Assembly: GCF_900184965.1 (NCBI RefSeq)
Contig: NZ_FXYA01000215.1
Span: 372,001 to 436,000 of the forward strand
Direction: 5' to 3'
Source: Akkermansia muciniphila
Lineage (GTDB): Bacteria; Verrucomicrobiota; Verrucomicrobiia; Verrucomicrobiales; Akkermansiaceae
Length of the DNA stretch: 64,000 bases
Under the pieces are notes generated by a model. The model was not told where the DNA came from, ran no database searches, and was given only the letters and a program-made list of their open reading frames with translations. Positions 1-9,627 of this stretch are shown in pieces. Every line of letters begins with the position of its first letter. Positions within the stretch are counted from its first letter, which is position 1. The position numbers were made by a program, and so were the translations under genes.

Positions 1-1344
<1,344 letters not shown>

Positions 1345-1367
1345 CCCTTTTCCCGCCGTTCCGAACC

Positions 1368-1790
1368 ATGAGCATGGAGTTCAAAGTCATTACCCCGGAT
1401 GAAGTGGCGGTTACCGCTACTGTAGAGTACGTTTATCTGCCCGGCAGCCTCGGGGAGATGGGCGTGCTGGAACATCATACGGCCCTGATTACCTCCCTGG
1501 AACCGGGGGAGCTCCGCTACAAGCCCATGGACGGCCCGGAGGAAAGCATGGTGGTAGGCACCGGCTTTGTGCAGGTTAATGGAAACCAGGTCCTCATGGT
1601 AACCGACCTCGCGCTTAATTCCTCCCAGATTGATGAAGGCAGCGTGGAGCGGGCCATTCAGGAAGCGCAGGAGGTGCTCAAGACGCGTTCGGAAATGTCC
1701 CGCGAGGAACAGGCCCGTTTTGAAGCCAATCTGACCAAGCAGATCATGATGCTTAACTTCAAGCGCAAACACAAATCGTCGGGCCGATGA
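1368..1790 (+). CDS. atpC: F1 ATP synthase subunit epsilon
   Basis: Central-stalk epsilon subunit, which couples rotation to catalysis and can inhibit ATP hydrolysis. At 140 residues it has the family's normal length. It opens with MSMEFKVITPDE, and the conserved segment LPGSLGEMGVLEHHTALIT lies at about residues 25-43 of the N-terminal beta-sandwich. The C-terminal third is helical and charged. A second in-frame ATG two codons in (1374) is an equally possible start. The stop overlaps the next gene by 4 bases, which suggests translational coupling. Confidence 0.95.
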   Translation: MSMEFKVITPDEVAVTATVEYVYLPGSLGEMGVLEHHTALITSLEPGELRYKPMDGPEESMVVGTGFVQVNGNQVLMVTDLALNSSQIDEGSVERAIQEAQEVLKTRSEMSREEQARFEANLTKQIMMLNFKRKHKSSGR

Positions 1791-2350
1791 TGGAGGAAGA
1801 TTGGAACGATGCATTTTACGACCTTTTCCGCGAAGCGGTGGGGCGCTACCATGAAGGCCACAGGAATGTGGACGGCTTCTTTACGGATCAGGAAATTATC
1901 TTTCTGTCTTCCATCGGTTGCCGCACGCGGGAATTGTTTGATTTTGTAGAAACCTATGCCCGCACGGGAGAACCTTCCCCCACCACGGTTCTGCTGATGG
2001 CGGCGGCGCGCCGGGACTTCTTCCTGACTGTCCAGCACGGGCAGTTTTACCAGGGGAAACCTGTGATCGGGTATGATTTGCCGGGGTTCGGCGACGAACT
2101 CTGCGGTCTTCCCTACCTTCCGCGCCTGATTGCCAAGGCGCGGGCCAAGCTCGTCGGTTCCATGGGGGATGACATCATTTACTGCTGTGAGAATGACCGC
2201 CGTTTCTTCCGGGACCATGGAAACATTCATCCCGCCGACTTCCTGCGGGTAGTCTGGGCAGCCGGAGACAGCGACCCGAAGGTGTACGATTACGTACGCC
2301 AGCGCACCTTGAGTGTTTCCTCTGCTGTTCCGGATAATGAGCAGACGTAA
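1787..2350 (+). CDS. DUF5069 family protein coupled to atpC
   Basis: A 187-residue soluble protein of unknown function. The C-terminal half has the DUF5069 pattern: LPYLPRLIAKARAKLVGSMG at about 107-126, followed by an Asp-Arg-Arg-Phe-Phe segment and a conserved AGDSDPKVYDYV stretch. The N-terminal ~85 residues are less familiar. The start ATG overlaps the atpC stop (ATGA), so it is almost certainly the last gene of the atp operon transcript. No signal peptide or membrane segment is seen. A link to ATP synthase rests only on this position. The family call is from memory of the pattern. Confidence 0.75.
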   Translation: MMEEDWNDAFYDLFREAVGRYHEGHRNVDGFFTDQEIIFLSSIGCRTRELFDFVETYARTGEPSPTTVLLMAAARRDFFLTVQHGQFYQGKPVIGYDLPGFGDELCGLPYLPRLIAKARAKLVGSMGDDIIYCCENDRRFFRDHGNIHPADFLRVVWAAGDSDPKVYDYVRQRTLSVSSAVPDNEQT

Positions 2351-2432
2351 AAAATGGAAATGCCCGGAATGGGATGATCGTTGATGCTGGAGAATACCGG
2401 AAACGGCTCGTTTCTTTCAGCTTTTGTGGACG

Positions 2433-2939
2433 TTATTCTTCATAAGGCGCCAGCTCCAGCTGGCCCAGCGTATCGGGGCGGCCTTTCAGGGCCATGCGCT
2501 TGAGGTATTTGGCGAAAGAGGGGCGGCGGTGGTATTTGCCGACGACTTCGCCCGTCGTTTTCAGACGCAGGATATATTTGTACGTGGTGACGCGGACGGC
2601 GTCCTGTTTGGCGGCGGCGCGCGGAACGGCCCCTATTTCCCTGCAAATCTGTTTCCATCGCGGTCCGTGGGTGCGTTCCCCATGGCGGGTCCACGCCAGG
2701 GCGTGGGCGATCTCATGCAAAATCGTGTCACGGATTTCGTGAGGGGTTTCCAGATTGGCGCGGACGAAGTGGATGGAAATCGTAATGCTTTTTTCCAGCA
2801 GGCGGCACACACCCAGCCTTCTTTTGGCCCGGTCCCAGCCGAATTGCCAGTCTGCCAGACCAAGTTCATCCATTTTCAGGCGGGCGTAAGTTTCAATATT
2901 CCGGACGCTGTCGCGTTCGCCGGATTGGTCGTTCCCCAT
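2433..2939 (-). CDS. SprT-like zinc metallopeptidase domain protein
   Basis: SprT/Spartan-like protein of about 168 residues. HEIAH is at residues 75-79 and the third probable zinc ligand is His91 in THGPRW. The C-terminal part keeps the strand pattern of the SprT zinc ribbon (VTTYKYILRL) but lacks its Cys pairs, so the ribbon is probably not metal-bound. The frame is open upstream to 3002; I prefer the ATG at 2939 (MGNDQSGERD) because the upstream extension is rich in Pro, Phe and Ser and unlike the family. It converges with the DUF5069 gene. The substrate is unknown; family members act on DNA-protein crosslinks. Confidence 0.8.
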   Translation of the reverse strand: MGNDQSGERDSVRNIETYARLKMDELGLADWQFGWDRAKRRLGVCRLLEKSITISIHFVRANLETPHEIRDTILHEIAHALAWTRHGERTHGPRWKQICREIGAVPRAAAKQDAVRVTTYKYILRLKTTGEVVGKYHRRPSFAKYLKRMALKGRPDTLGQLELAPYEE

Positions 2940-3120
2940 GGTCATGTTGCGGGGAAAGCATAGCATGGAAGACGGGGAAGGGAATATGGAGAAAGGCATC
3001 ATGACGGAGTTGCCGTGGAGGACAGGTTTTTCCGGAAACAGCCGTTTTTTTTACGGAGCCTGAGAAAAAGAAAGTCTTTGGAAAGGTTGGCGGACATAAT
3101 GCCGTAGTTGGAATATCGCC

Positions 3121-4242
3121 ATGAGTTCTCTTTCCGATACCAAGCCGCAGAGGATTGCGGCCATTGACGCCCTGCGGGGATTTGACATGTTTTTCCTGAC
3201 CGGGGGGCTGGCTCTGGTTGTTTCCGGCATCAACCTTTTTTATGACCGGAGCCCCGAGTGGCTGGTGAAGCACAGCACGCACGTGAATTGGGAGGGGTTT
3301 GCCGCCTGGGACCTGGTGATGCCCCTCTTTTTGTTCATTGTGGGAACGGCCATGCCGTTTTCCTTTTCCAGGCGCATCGGTTCGGAGCCTGTGTGGAAGA
3401 TTTACCTGAAAGTTGCCAGGCGGGTAGTGGCGCTTTTTTTGCTTGGCATGGTGGTGCAGGGAAATCTGCTGAGTTTTGAACCGTCCAAAATGTCCCTGTA
3501 CTGCAATACGCTCCAGGCCATCGCCTCCGGCTACCTGATTGCGGCCATTTGCCTTCTTCATCTGTCCGTCCGGTGGCAGGTGGCGGTAACAGGGTTGTTG
3601 CTGGTTGTTTACTGGCTGGTGATGAAATTCGTCCCTTTTTCCGACCCCTCGGTGGGTTCTTGTGCGGCAGGAATGCTTGAGCCGGGAAGAAATCTGGCCC
3701 TGCTGCTGGATAAATACCTGATGGGGAACTGGCAGGACGGAACGAATTATGCATGGATTCTGGCGCAGTTCGGTTTTGGCGCCATGACTATGCTCGGTCT
3801 GCTGGGCGGCCAGATGCTGAAACGGGTGCAGGGGCACGGGAAAAAGCTGGCGTGGCTGCTGGGCGCGGGCGCGGGCTGCCTGGCGCTGGGGTATGTCTGG
3901 AGCCTGGATTTCCCGATAATCAAGCGTTTGTTCACCAGTTCCATGGTATTGTGGGCGGCGGGATGGTGCTATTTGCTGCTGGCTCTGTTCTACCTGCTGA
4001 CGGATGTGCTGAAATTGAATTGGCTGACATTCTTTTTCTCCGTAATCGGAAGCAATGCCATTTTCGTGTACATGTGGGTATCGCTGTGCCCCCCCACGGG
4101 CAATTTCTCCCGGGTGCTGTTTACCGGGTTTAGCGGGTGTTTCGGGGATGCGGACAGGTTTGTCTTTTATCTCTGCAATTACGCCCTGATTTGGGGCGTG
4201 CTGTATTACATGTACAAAAACCGGACCTTCATCAAGGTCTAG
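3121..4242 (+). CDS. DUF5009 / HGSNAT-like membrane acyltransferase
   Basis: A 373-residue multi-pass membrane protein opening with RIAAIDALRGFDMFFLTGG, the signature start of the DUF5009 group related to heparan-alpha-glucosaminide N-acetyltransferase. About ten hydrophobic segments run through residues 30-365. A WDLVMPLFLFIVGTAMPFS stretch near residue 60 and a GSNAIFVYMW stretch near the C terminus are typical. Homologues move acetyl groups across the membrane onto amino sugars. It precedes an amino-sugar synthesis and transfer block on the same strand, which fits modification of an envelope glycan, but the substrate is not shown. Confidence 0.8.
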   Translation: MSSLSDTKPQRIAAIDALRGFDMFFLTGGLALVVSGINLFYDRSPEWLVKHSTHVNWEGFAAWDLVMPLFLFIVGTAMPFSFSRRIGSEPVWKIYLKVARRVVALFLLGMVVQGNLLSFEPSKMSLYCNTLQAIASGYLIAAICLLHLSVRWQVAVTGLLLVVYWLVMKFVPFSDPSVGSCAAGMLEPGRNLALLLDKYLMGNWQDGTNYAWILAQFGFGAMTMLGLLGGQMLKRVQGHGKKLAWLLGAGAGCLALGYVWSLDFPIIKRLFTSSMVLWAAGWCYLLLALFYLLTDVLKLNWLTFFFSVIGSNAIFVYMWVSLCPPTGNFSRVLFTGFSGCFGDADRFVFYLCNYALIWGVLYYMYKNRTFIKV

Positions 4243-4363
4243 GCTTGTTTTCAGTCCTCCGTTCATAGTAGGGTCTCCCCGTGCGGGAGGCGGGGAACGC
4301 CTTCCGCACGGGATCGGCATGCCTACGCCGGGCGTCCGTTATGGGCCGGTCTTTTCTGAAGCC

Positions 4364-5503
4364 ATGGAGATTCCTTTCAACCAACCTCACCAGCACGGCC
4401 CCGAATTGGATTATATCCGGGATGCCATCCAGCGCGCCCATTTGTGCGGAGACGGCTATTACACGAAAAAATGCCATGAACTGCTTGCGGAACGCACCGG
4501 CGCCGGAAAGGTTCTGCTGGTTCATTCCGGAACCGCCGCACTGGAGATGGCGGCCCTGTTGATCGACTGCCGCCCGGGCGACGAGATTATTATGCCTTCC
4601 TATACGTTCGTCTCCACGGCGAACGCGTTTGTGCTGCGCGGCGGCGTTCCCGTATTCGTGGATATCAGGCCGGATACGCAGAATATTGACGAGACGCTGA
4701 TAGAAGCGGCCATCACGGACCGCACCCGCGCCATTTGCGTGGTTCATTACGCGGGCGTGGCCTGTGAAATGGATGCAATCATGGAAATTGCCGGGAGGCA
4801 CCGCCTGTACGTGATTGAAGATGCCGCCCAGGGCGTCGGCTCCTGTTACAGAGGGCGTCGGCTCGGCTCCATCGGCCATTTGGGCTGCTACAGTTTCCAC
4901 GAGACCAAGAATGTCATTTCCGGGGAGGGAGGGGCCCTGCTGGTGAATGACCCCTCCCTGATGGAACGCGCGGAGATTATCCGGGAAAAAGGGACCAACC
5001 GGGCCAGGTTTTTCCGCGGGCAGGTGGACAAATACACTTGGGTGGACGTTGGTTCTTCCTATTTGCCCGGAGAGATGACCGCCGCTTATCTGTATGCCCA
5101 GCTGGAACACGGGCAGGAAATCAACGGCGAAAGGTTGAAATGGTGGAATATGTACCACCGCGCGCTGGCTCCACTGGAAGAACAGGGAGTGCTGCGGCGT
5201 CCGTGCGTTCCGGAGCATTGCACGCATAACGCCCACATGTATTACGTGCTGCTCCGTTCCATGGAGGAGCGCGCGCGCTTGATCAACAAGCTGGCGGAGC
5301 ACGGGATTAAAGCGGTGTTCCACTACATTCCCCTCCATTCCTCCCCTGCCGGGATGAGGTTCGGGCGTTCTGCCGGGGCCATGCCGCATACGGACCGTAC
5401 CAGCGATACGTTGCTGAGGCTTCCTTTGTATTACGATTTGGGGGAAGAGGGCTGCCGGGAGGTATTGCGGGCCGGATTTGGGCTGGAAGGAGTTGAATCA
5501 TGA
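4364..5503 (+). CDS. wecE: dTDP-4-amino-4,6-dideoxygalactose-type aminotransferase (WecE family)
   Basis: PLP-dependent DegT/DnrJ/EryC1 aminotransferase of 379 residues. The motif SFHETKNVISGEGG (residues 177-190, PLP lysine K182) is the WecE/RffA form, and Asp153 in IEDAAQG should bind the pyridine nitrogen. WecE makes TDP-Fuc4N from a 4-keto-6-deoxy sugar. The start ATG at 4364 (MEIPFNQPHQ) matches the family start; the frame stays open to 4319 without homology. The stop overlaps the next gene (ATGATGA), indicating coupling. It is the sugar-forming step of the glycan block. Confidence 0.9.
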   Translation: MEIPFNQPHQHGPELDYIRDAIQRAHLCGDGYYTKKCHELLAERTGAGKVLLVHSGTAALEMAALLIDCRPGDEIIMPSYTFVSTANAFVLRGGVPVFVDIRPDTQNIDETLIEAAITDRTRAICVVHYAGVACEMDAIMEIAGRHRLYVIEDAAQGVGSCYRGRRLGSIGHLGCYSFHETKNVISGEGGALLVNDPSLMERAEIIREKGTNRARFFRGQVDKYTWVDVGSSYLPGEMTAAYLYAQLEHGQEINGERLKWWNMYHRALAPLEEQGVLRRPCVPEHCTHNAHMYYVLLRSMEERARLINKLAEHGIKAVFHYIPLHSSPAGMRFGRSAGAMPHTDRTSDTLLRLPLYYDLGEEGCREVLRAGFGLEGVES

Positions 5504-6000
5504 TGAAAATTGGACTGCTCAACGTGTCCGATGTGGATGAGGCCATGCGCAGCCGCCTGCGCGTGTGGCGCAATTCCGACAGGGTCAGCCCGTTTTTTTT
5601 GTTGGACCAGGTAACGGAGGAGCAGCACCGGACGTGGCTGGAAAGAAACATCCGCGGGGAGGATGCCCGCGCCTGCGTGATTTATGCGGACCGGGTTCCG
5701 CTGGGCCTGGTTTACCTGCCCTGGTTTGACCGGAACACGCGCTGCGGAGAGATAGGCATTTATCTTTACGACAGGGCGTTCAGGGAACTGCGCCCGGCCT
5801 CCGCCGCGTATGCCGGGATGATGAAGCTGGCCGCGGGGGAGCTGGGCCTGGAACGGCTGTATGCCCGGATTCTGGAAGACAATGCGGCTTCCGTGCGTTT
5901 TCATGAGCGCATGGGGTTTGTCCGTGTCCCGGAAAAGGACGAGGTGCGCGTGAAAAACGGGAAAAGGAAGCGCGTTCTGATGTATGTAAAAGCGTTATGA
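5500..6000 (+). CDS. GNAT N-acetyltransferase next to wecE
   Basis: A 166-residue GNAT-fold protein of the RimJ/RimL-like type. The C-terminal half holds the hallmark ARILEDNAASVRFHERMGF (about 130-148), where Asn binds acetyl-CoA and the FHERMGF helix closes the fold. It overlaps wecE by 4 bases and the following GT2 gene by 4 bases. By context it most likely N-acetylates the 4-amino sugar made by WecE, the role WecD plays in enterobacterial common antigen. It is not a clear WecD orthologue by sequence, and other acyl donors or acceptors are possible. Confidence 0.85.
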   Translation: MMKIGLLNVSDVDEAMRSRLRVWRNSDRVSPFFLLDQVTEEQHRTWLERNIRGEDARACVIYADRVPLGLVYLPWFDRNTRCGEIGIYLYDRAFRELRPASAAYAGMMKLAAGELGLERLYARILEDNAASVRFHERMGFVRVPEKDEVRVKNGKRKRVLMYVKAL

Positions 6001-6935
6001 CTGATCCACAGATTCAATTGTCCATTGTGGCTACCGTGTATTGTACGGGCGGTTATCTGGCGGAGTTCTGTTCCCGCAGTTTCGCCGCTGCGCTTGAGGC
6101 GGGTTATGACCCCTCCCGCACGGAGGTGGTGCTGGTGAATGACGGCTGCCCCAGGGACGGGCTGGAACAGGCTTTGAAGGAGCGGGAGAAGGACGGCCGG
6201 GTGCGCGTGGTGGATTTATCCCGCAACTTTGGCCATCATCTGGCCATGTACGTGGCCTGCGAAGAAGCCCGGGGAGAGCGCGTATTCTTGATTGACAGTG
6301 ATTTGGAGGAATCTCCCGAGTGGCTGGTTGATTTTTCCCGTGAGATGGATTCTACCGGGGCGGATGTGGTGTACGGGGTGCAGGAGAAGAGGAAGGGCGG
6401 CTTGTTTGAAGCCGTTTCCGGAGAATTGTTCTACACATTGTTTAATTTGCTTTCCGACCAGCAGATTACCAGGAATATGGTTACGGCGCGGCTGATGAGC
6501 GCGCGTTTCCTGCGGGAGATGCTGAAATTCCAGGACCGGGAGCCTTTTTTCTTTGGGCTGTGCGTTTCCGCCGGTTTCCGGCAGGTGCCGTGCAGGGTGA
6601 AGAAAGCATCCTCTTCTCCAACTACCTACACTTTCCGCAAAAAAATGGCGCTGGCGGTGAATTCCGTGGTTTCCTACAGCGCCAGGCCGTTGGTGTATAT
6701 TTCCTACTTTGGCCTGGCGGTCACCCTGGTAGCCATGCTGTATGTCGCCTGGGTGGTTGTGCGCCAGCTCCTGTATAATGTAGCCCCTCCCGGCTGGGCC
6801 TCTTCCGTGGCCTCCATCTGGCTGGTCGGAGGCTTGATTCTGATGAGCCTGGGCGTTATCGGCATTTACATTTCCAAGATTTACAAGGAAACCAAGCACA
6901 GGCCCGCCGTGGTAGTGGCGCGCCGGTATGAGTGA
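5997..6935 (+). CDS. GT2 glycosyltransferase, GtrB/ArnC-like (polyprenyl-phosphate sugar synthase)
   Basis: A 312-residue family 2 glycosyltransferase with the DSDLEESPEW metal/nucleotide site at residues 100-109 (canonical DxDLQ type) and the RNFGHHLA stretch at 76-83. Two C-terminal membrane helices lie at about 231-255 and 272-293. This two-helix architecture is that of GtrB, ArnC and DPM1-like enzymes, which load a sugar onto undecaprenyl phosphate on the cytoplasmic face. It is coupled by ATGA overlap to the acetyltransferase before it, and two small transporter-like genes follow. The sugar transferred is probably the WecE product, by context only. Confidence 0.88.
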   Translation: MTDPQIQLSIVATVYCTGGYLAEFCSRSFAAALEAGYDPSRTEVVLVNDGCPRDGLEQALKEREKDGRVRVVDLSRNFGHHLAMYVACEEARGERVFLIDSDLEESPEWLVDFSREMDSTGADVVYGVQEKRKGGLFEAVSGELFYTLFNLLSDQQITRNMVTARLMSARFLREMLKFQDREPFFFGLCVSAGFRQVPCRVKKASSSPTTYTFRKKMALAVNSVVSYSARPLVYISYFGLAVTLVAMLYVAWVVVRQLLYNVAPPGWASSVASIWLVGGLILMSLGVIGIYISKIYKETKHRPAVVVARRYE

Positions 6936-6961
6936 ATTGTTCCCGGCTCTTTATTTCTTTC

Positions 6962-7300
6962 ATGATCAACTACCTGATTCTGCACCTGCTGTTTATCGTT
7001 TACGCGCTGAATACCGTGCTGGGGCGCATGGCTGCCCCCTACGGCTGGACGGACTGGCGCCGGTTCGCCCTGCTGGCCGGCGTGCTGTTCCTGTTGGGAA
7101 TTTATGCGGCGGGATGGCAGGTCATGCTGAAAAAATTCAATCTGGGTGTGGCTTATGCCAACCGTGCCGCCGTTGTCATCTGGGGTATCCTGCTGGCATG
7201 GCTTTGCCTGGGGGAGGCTCTTTCCTGGACGCTGGCGGCGGGAGCGGCTCTGGTCATCGGGGGGATTATTTTGGTTTCCACGGAGGAGGAGCATGAGTGA
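6962..7300 (+). CDS. Small EamA/SMR-like membrane protein, half-transporter 1 (ArnE/F-like)
   Basis: A 112-residue protein with four predicted membrane helices, the size of an SMR or ArnE/ArnF subunit. The segment VAYANRAAVVIWGILLAWLCLGE at about 63-85 resembles the third-helix core of SMR/EamA proteins, with a Gly-rich last helix before a charged tail (STEEEHE). A GTG at 6932 would overlap the GT2 gene, but the ATG at 6962 starts directly at the first helix. It overlaps the next gene by 8 bases. The pair probably acts as a heterodimeric flippase for a lipid-linked sugar, as ArnE-ArnF do for undecaprenyl-P-Ara4N. Confidence 0.75.
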   Translation: MINYLILHLLFIVYALNTVLGRMAAPYGWTDWRRFALLAGVLFLLGIYAAGWQVMLKKFNLGVAYANRAAVVIWGILLAWLCLGEALSWTLAAGAALVIGGIILVSTEEEHE

Positions 7301-7637
7301 AGAATTTTATATTGGGCTGAACCTGTTTTCCGTTTTTCTGGCCTCCTGCACACAGGTGGTTTTGAAAAAGTCTGCCATGAATGACCGGCTGACCGGCCTT
7401 GCCTATTTCGTGAATCCGGCCACGATGGCGGCATATTCCGTTTTTTTGGGCTGCTGCCTGCTGACGTTTTACTGCCTGTCCCACCTGCCGATGATTACGG
7501 TGAACATGCTGGAATGCTCCGCATATGTGTATATCCTTTTGTTTGACCGGATTTTTTTTGGAAAACCGATCACCATGCGCAAAGTGGGCGGCAACGCGAT
7601 GATTATCGCGGGCATTATCGTCTGCCTGAACCGTTAA
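7293..7637 (+). CDS. Small EamA/SMR-like membrane protein, half-transporter 2
   Basis: A 114-residue four-helix protein, distinct in sequence from its upstream partner but with the same layout. It has a CTQVVLKKSA segment in helix 1 and helix-3/4 residues FDRIFFGKPITMRKVGGNAMIIAG-like in type (about 84-107). The ATG at 7293 is preceded by GGAGGAGG, one of the clearer ribosome sites in the window, and overlaps the first half-transporter gene by 8 bases. Two unequal SMR-size proteins in tandem are typical of heterodimeric flippases such as ArnE-ArnF. Confidence 0.75.
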   Translation: MSEEFYIGLNLFSVFLASCTQVVLKKSAMNDRLTGLAYFVNPATMAAYSVFLGCCLLTFYCLSHLPMITVNMLECSAYVYILLFDRIFFGKPITMRKVGGNAMIIAGIIVCLNR

Positions 7638-7689
7638 GGAAGAGTTTGCAGCCTTTTAGCCCCTCCGGTTTGTTCATCCGGATCGGCTC

Positions 7690-7718
7690 TTGACTTTCAT
7701 TTTCCCCGTTCCTAGTAT
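7690..7718 (+). promoter_or_regulatory. Sigma70-type promoter for the 7766 gene
   Basis: TTGACT (7690-7695) and TAGTAT (7713-7718) are separated by exactly 17 bases. It lies in the 128-bp gap before the large membrane protein gene, about 48 bp from its ATG. The last gene of the glycan block may therefore have its own transcript. Confidence 0.6.
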
Positions 7719-7765
7719 GCGTCCCCGGACAGGGAAAACAGTCTGGAACGTCAGGGAATTTGCTT

Positions 7766-9562
7766 ATGTTGAAACAGATTTGGAGATGGGTATCGCTTTT
7801 TCCTCTGCTCCATCCCGTATGGTTCAACCTGTTGCTTCTGGTTCTGGCCTGGAGCCTTGTGGGCGTGGCTTACCAGTCCAATGACGATCTGGTGATTGCG
7901 TCCGTGCTTGACGGATGGGGGGATCCCTCTTATGCGGACGCCCATGTCATTTTCGTCAATCTCCTGTTGACCGGTCTTCTGTTGAAAGTTGCGCCTGTCC
8001 TTGGCGGGGTGTCCGTTTGGCCTGTGTTTCTGGCGCTTGCCACGTTGTCCAGCGGAGCGGCCATTTTCACGATGCTGACGGCGCATGCCCGCAAGGCGCG
8101 CAGATATGATTTCAATACGCTGGTTCTGCTGCTGGTGTGGCTTCTGATCATGCCGGGCTTTTACGCCGCTCTGCAATTCAGCCATGCCGCCTTTCTGACA
8201 GGATTTACAGGTGTGCTGGCGTGTTTGAAGTACGGCTCTTCCTGGAGGGGGTGGTGCGCGGGAGTATTCCTGTGCGTGCTGGGCAGCATGGTCCGGCTGG
8301 ATGCCGCCCTGGTGTGCGACGCTTTCTGGGGGGCCATCCTGTTGGCAGGCAGCCTGGAAGGGCTCAGGCCGTCCAGGGAAAAGCTGTTTGCCCTCAGTCG
8401 TCTCTGGCTGGCTCTGGCCTGTGTGCTCATTTCGTCCTTCAGTCTGAATGAATATAATAAATACGCCCACCGGAATGTGCTGGAGGGATGTGACGTGGCG
8501 GCATGGAACCAGGCCCGCGCCCTTCTCTCGGACACGTGTCCCATCAGGCAGGAGAGCGCCTACCAGTGTGAAAAGTACGGCGTGTTCGCCAACGATATCA
8601 GGATGGTCCGGATGTTTACCAATTGCGATATGGATGTATTCAACACGGATTATCTGGAAAGGCTTCTGTTGGCGCGGGACGGAGGTGAATTCTGGCCCAG
8701 GGCGTGGGCCCGTGGAGAGAAAGCCTTGCATCTGTTTTCATGGGATTCCGTTATGGATCTTCTCCCTTGCTGGATTTTGTTCGGTCTGGCATGCCGCGTT
8801 TCTTTCCGGCGCGGGGATTCTCCGGCCCTGGTGTACTGCGTAGGCTCCCTGCTGGTGCTGATTCTGCTGTATATGTCCAGCATAGACCGCCTGTATTTCC
8901 GCGTAGTTTATCCAACGTTCCTGATTGCAGGGCTGTGTCTGCTGTGGTCGGATAAATATCGTCCCATCCGCATCAACTGGACGGGGAAGGGAGCTCTTGC
9001 GGGCGGCGTGCCCATGTTTTGCGCGTTCTCCGTTTCTTTGTCCCAGGCGTGCGCCGCCGTGTGGGAGGCTAATCTGGAGTCTTTTTCCCCGGATGCCGGG
9101 CGCCTGTTATGCGAGCGGGTGGACCGGGAGCCCGATTCCCTGTTTTGCGTCCAGATGTCCGGCGGCACTATTGACGATCTGGCCCCGGGGCAGTCTGTTT
9201 TCCGCAAGGCCTGGAGCTGTTCCCGGAAGAACGTTGTCACGCTGGGCGGCTGGAATTTTCCGTTGAAACCCGTACAGCGGAAACTGAAGGAGATGGGGTG
9301 GGAGGGGCAGTCCTCCCTGAACCTGTGCAGGGATAATGTGTACATTGTCTGTCTCACTCCGCAAGGTGACGTTTCCGATATGGACAGCAAGTTCATGGGG
9401 ATGCTCAGCCGCCATATCTGGGAGCAGCACGGCGTTCGCACAGCCTGGCATCTGGATGAGAATATCCAGGGCGTGCGCGTTTACCGCCTGCGCAAGACAT
9501 GGTTCCAACCCGGGAGGAAGGAAGCTGCCTCTGTTCCGGAAATGTGTCTCTCCGCAACGTAA
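7766..9562 (+). CDS. Large multi-pass membrane protein, possible GT-C/Gtr-type glycosyltransferase
   Basis: A 598-residue protein with about ten hydrophobic segments in residues 10-415 and a ~180-residue C-terminal domain that is probably periplasmic. An acidic SNDDLVIASVLDGWG loop follows the first helix, where GT-C transferases and O-antigen-modifying Gtr proteins carry catalytic acids. I do not recognise a named family with confidence. The ATG at 7766 (MLKQIWRW) is preferred over the in-frame TTG at 7760. Position after a GtrB-like enzyme and two flippase halves suggests it moves the flipped sugar onto a glycan. That role is inference. Confidence 0.7.
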   Translation: MLKQIWRWVSLFPLLHPVWFNLLLLVLAWSLVGVAYQSNDDLVIASVLDGWGDPSYADAHVIFVNLLLTGLLLKVAPVLGGVSVWPVFLALATLSSGAAIFTMLTAHARKARRYDFNTLVLLLVWLLIMPGFYAALQFSHAAFLTGFTGVLACLKYGSSWRGWCAGVFLCVLGSMVRLDAALVCDAFWGAILLAGSLEGLRPSREKLFALSRLWLALACVLISSFSLNEYNKYAHRNVLEGCDVAAWNQARALLSDTCPIRQESAYQCEKYGVFANDIRMVRMFTNCDMDVFNTDYLERLLLARDGGEFWPRAWARGEKALHLFSWDSVMDLLPCWILFGLACRVSFRRGDSPALVYCVGSLLVLILLYMSSIDRLYFRVVYPTFLIAGLCLLWSDKYRPIRINWTGKGALAGGVPMFCAFSVSLSQACAAVWEANLESFSPDAGRLLCERVDREPDSLFCVQMSGGTIDDLAPGQSVFRKAWSCSRKNVVTLGGWNFPLKPVQRKLKEMGWEGQSSLNLCRDNVYIVCLTPQGDVSDMDSKFMGMLSRHIWEQHGVRTAWHLDENIQGVRVYRLRKTWFQPGRKEAASVPEMCLSAT

Positions 9563-9595
9563 CATCCCCCGATGCGCATTACGCGACGGGGGATG
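9563..9595. terminator. Hairpin between convergent genes
   Basis: Perfect 9-bp inverted repeat CATCCCCCG (9563-9571) / CGGGGGATG (9587-9595), with a further GCG/CGC pair inside the loop. It starts immediately after the stop of the membrane-protein gene and faces the convergent gene ending at 9628. No T-run follows on either strand, so termination is probable but not proven. Confidence 0.5.
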
Positions 9596-9627
9596 AAAGG
9601 AGGGAGGTTGGGGCTTGGCGACGGTTT

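Noticed and set aside
2893-4320. 475-codon minus-strand frame opposite DUF5009
   Set aside because: The plus strand encodes a clear membrane protein; the antisense product is rich in Pro, His and Gln and has no start context.
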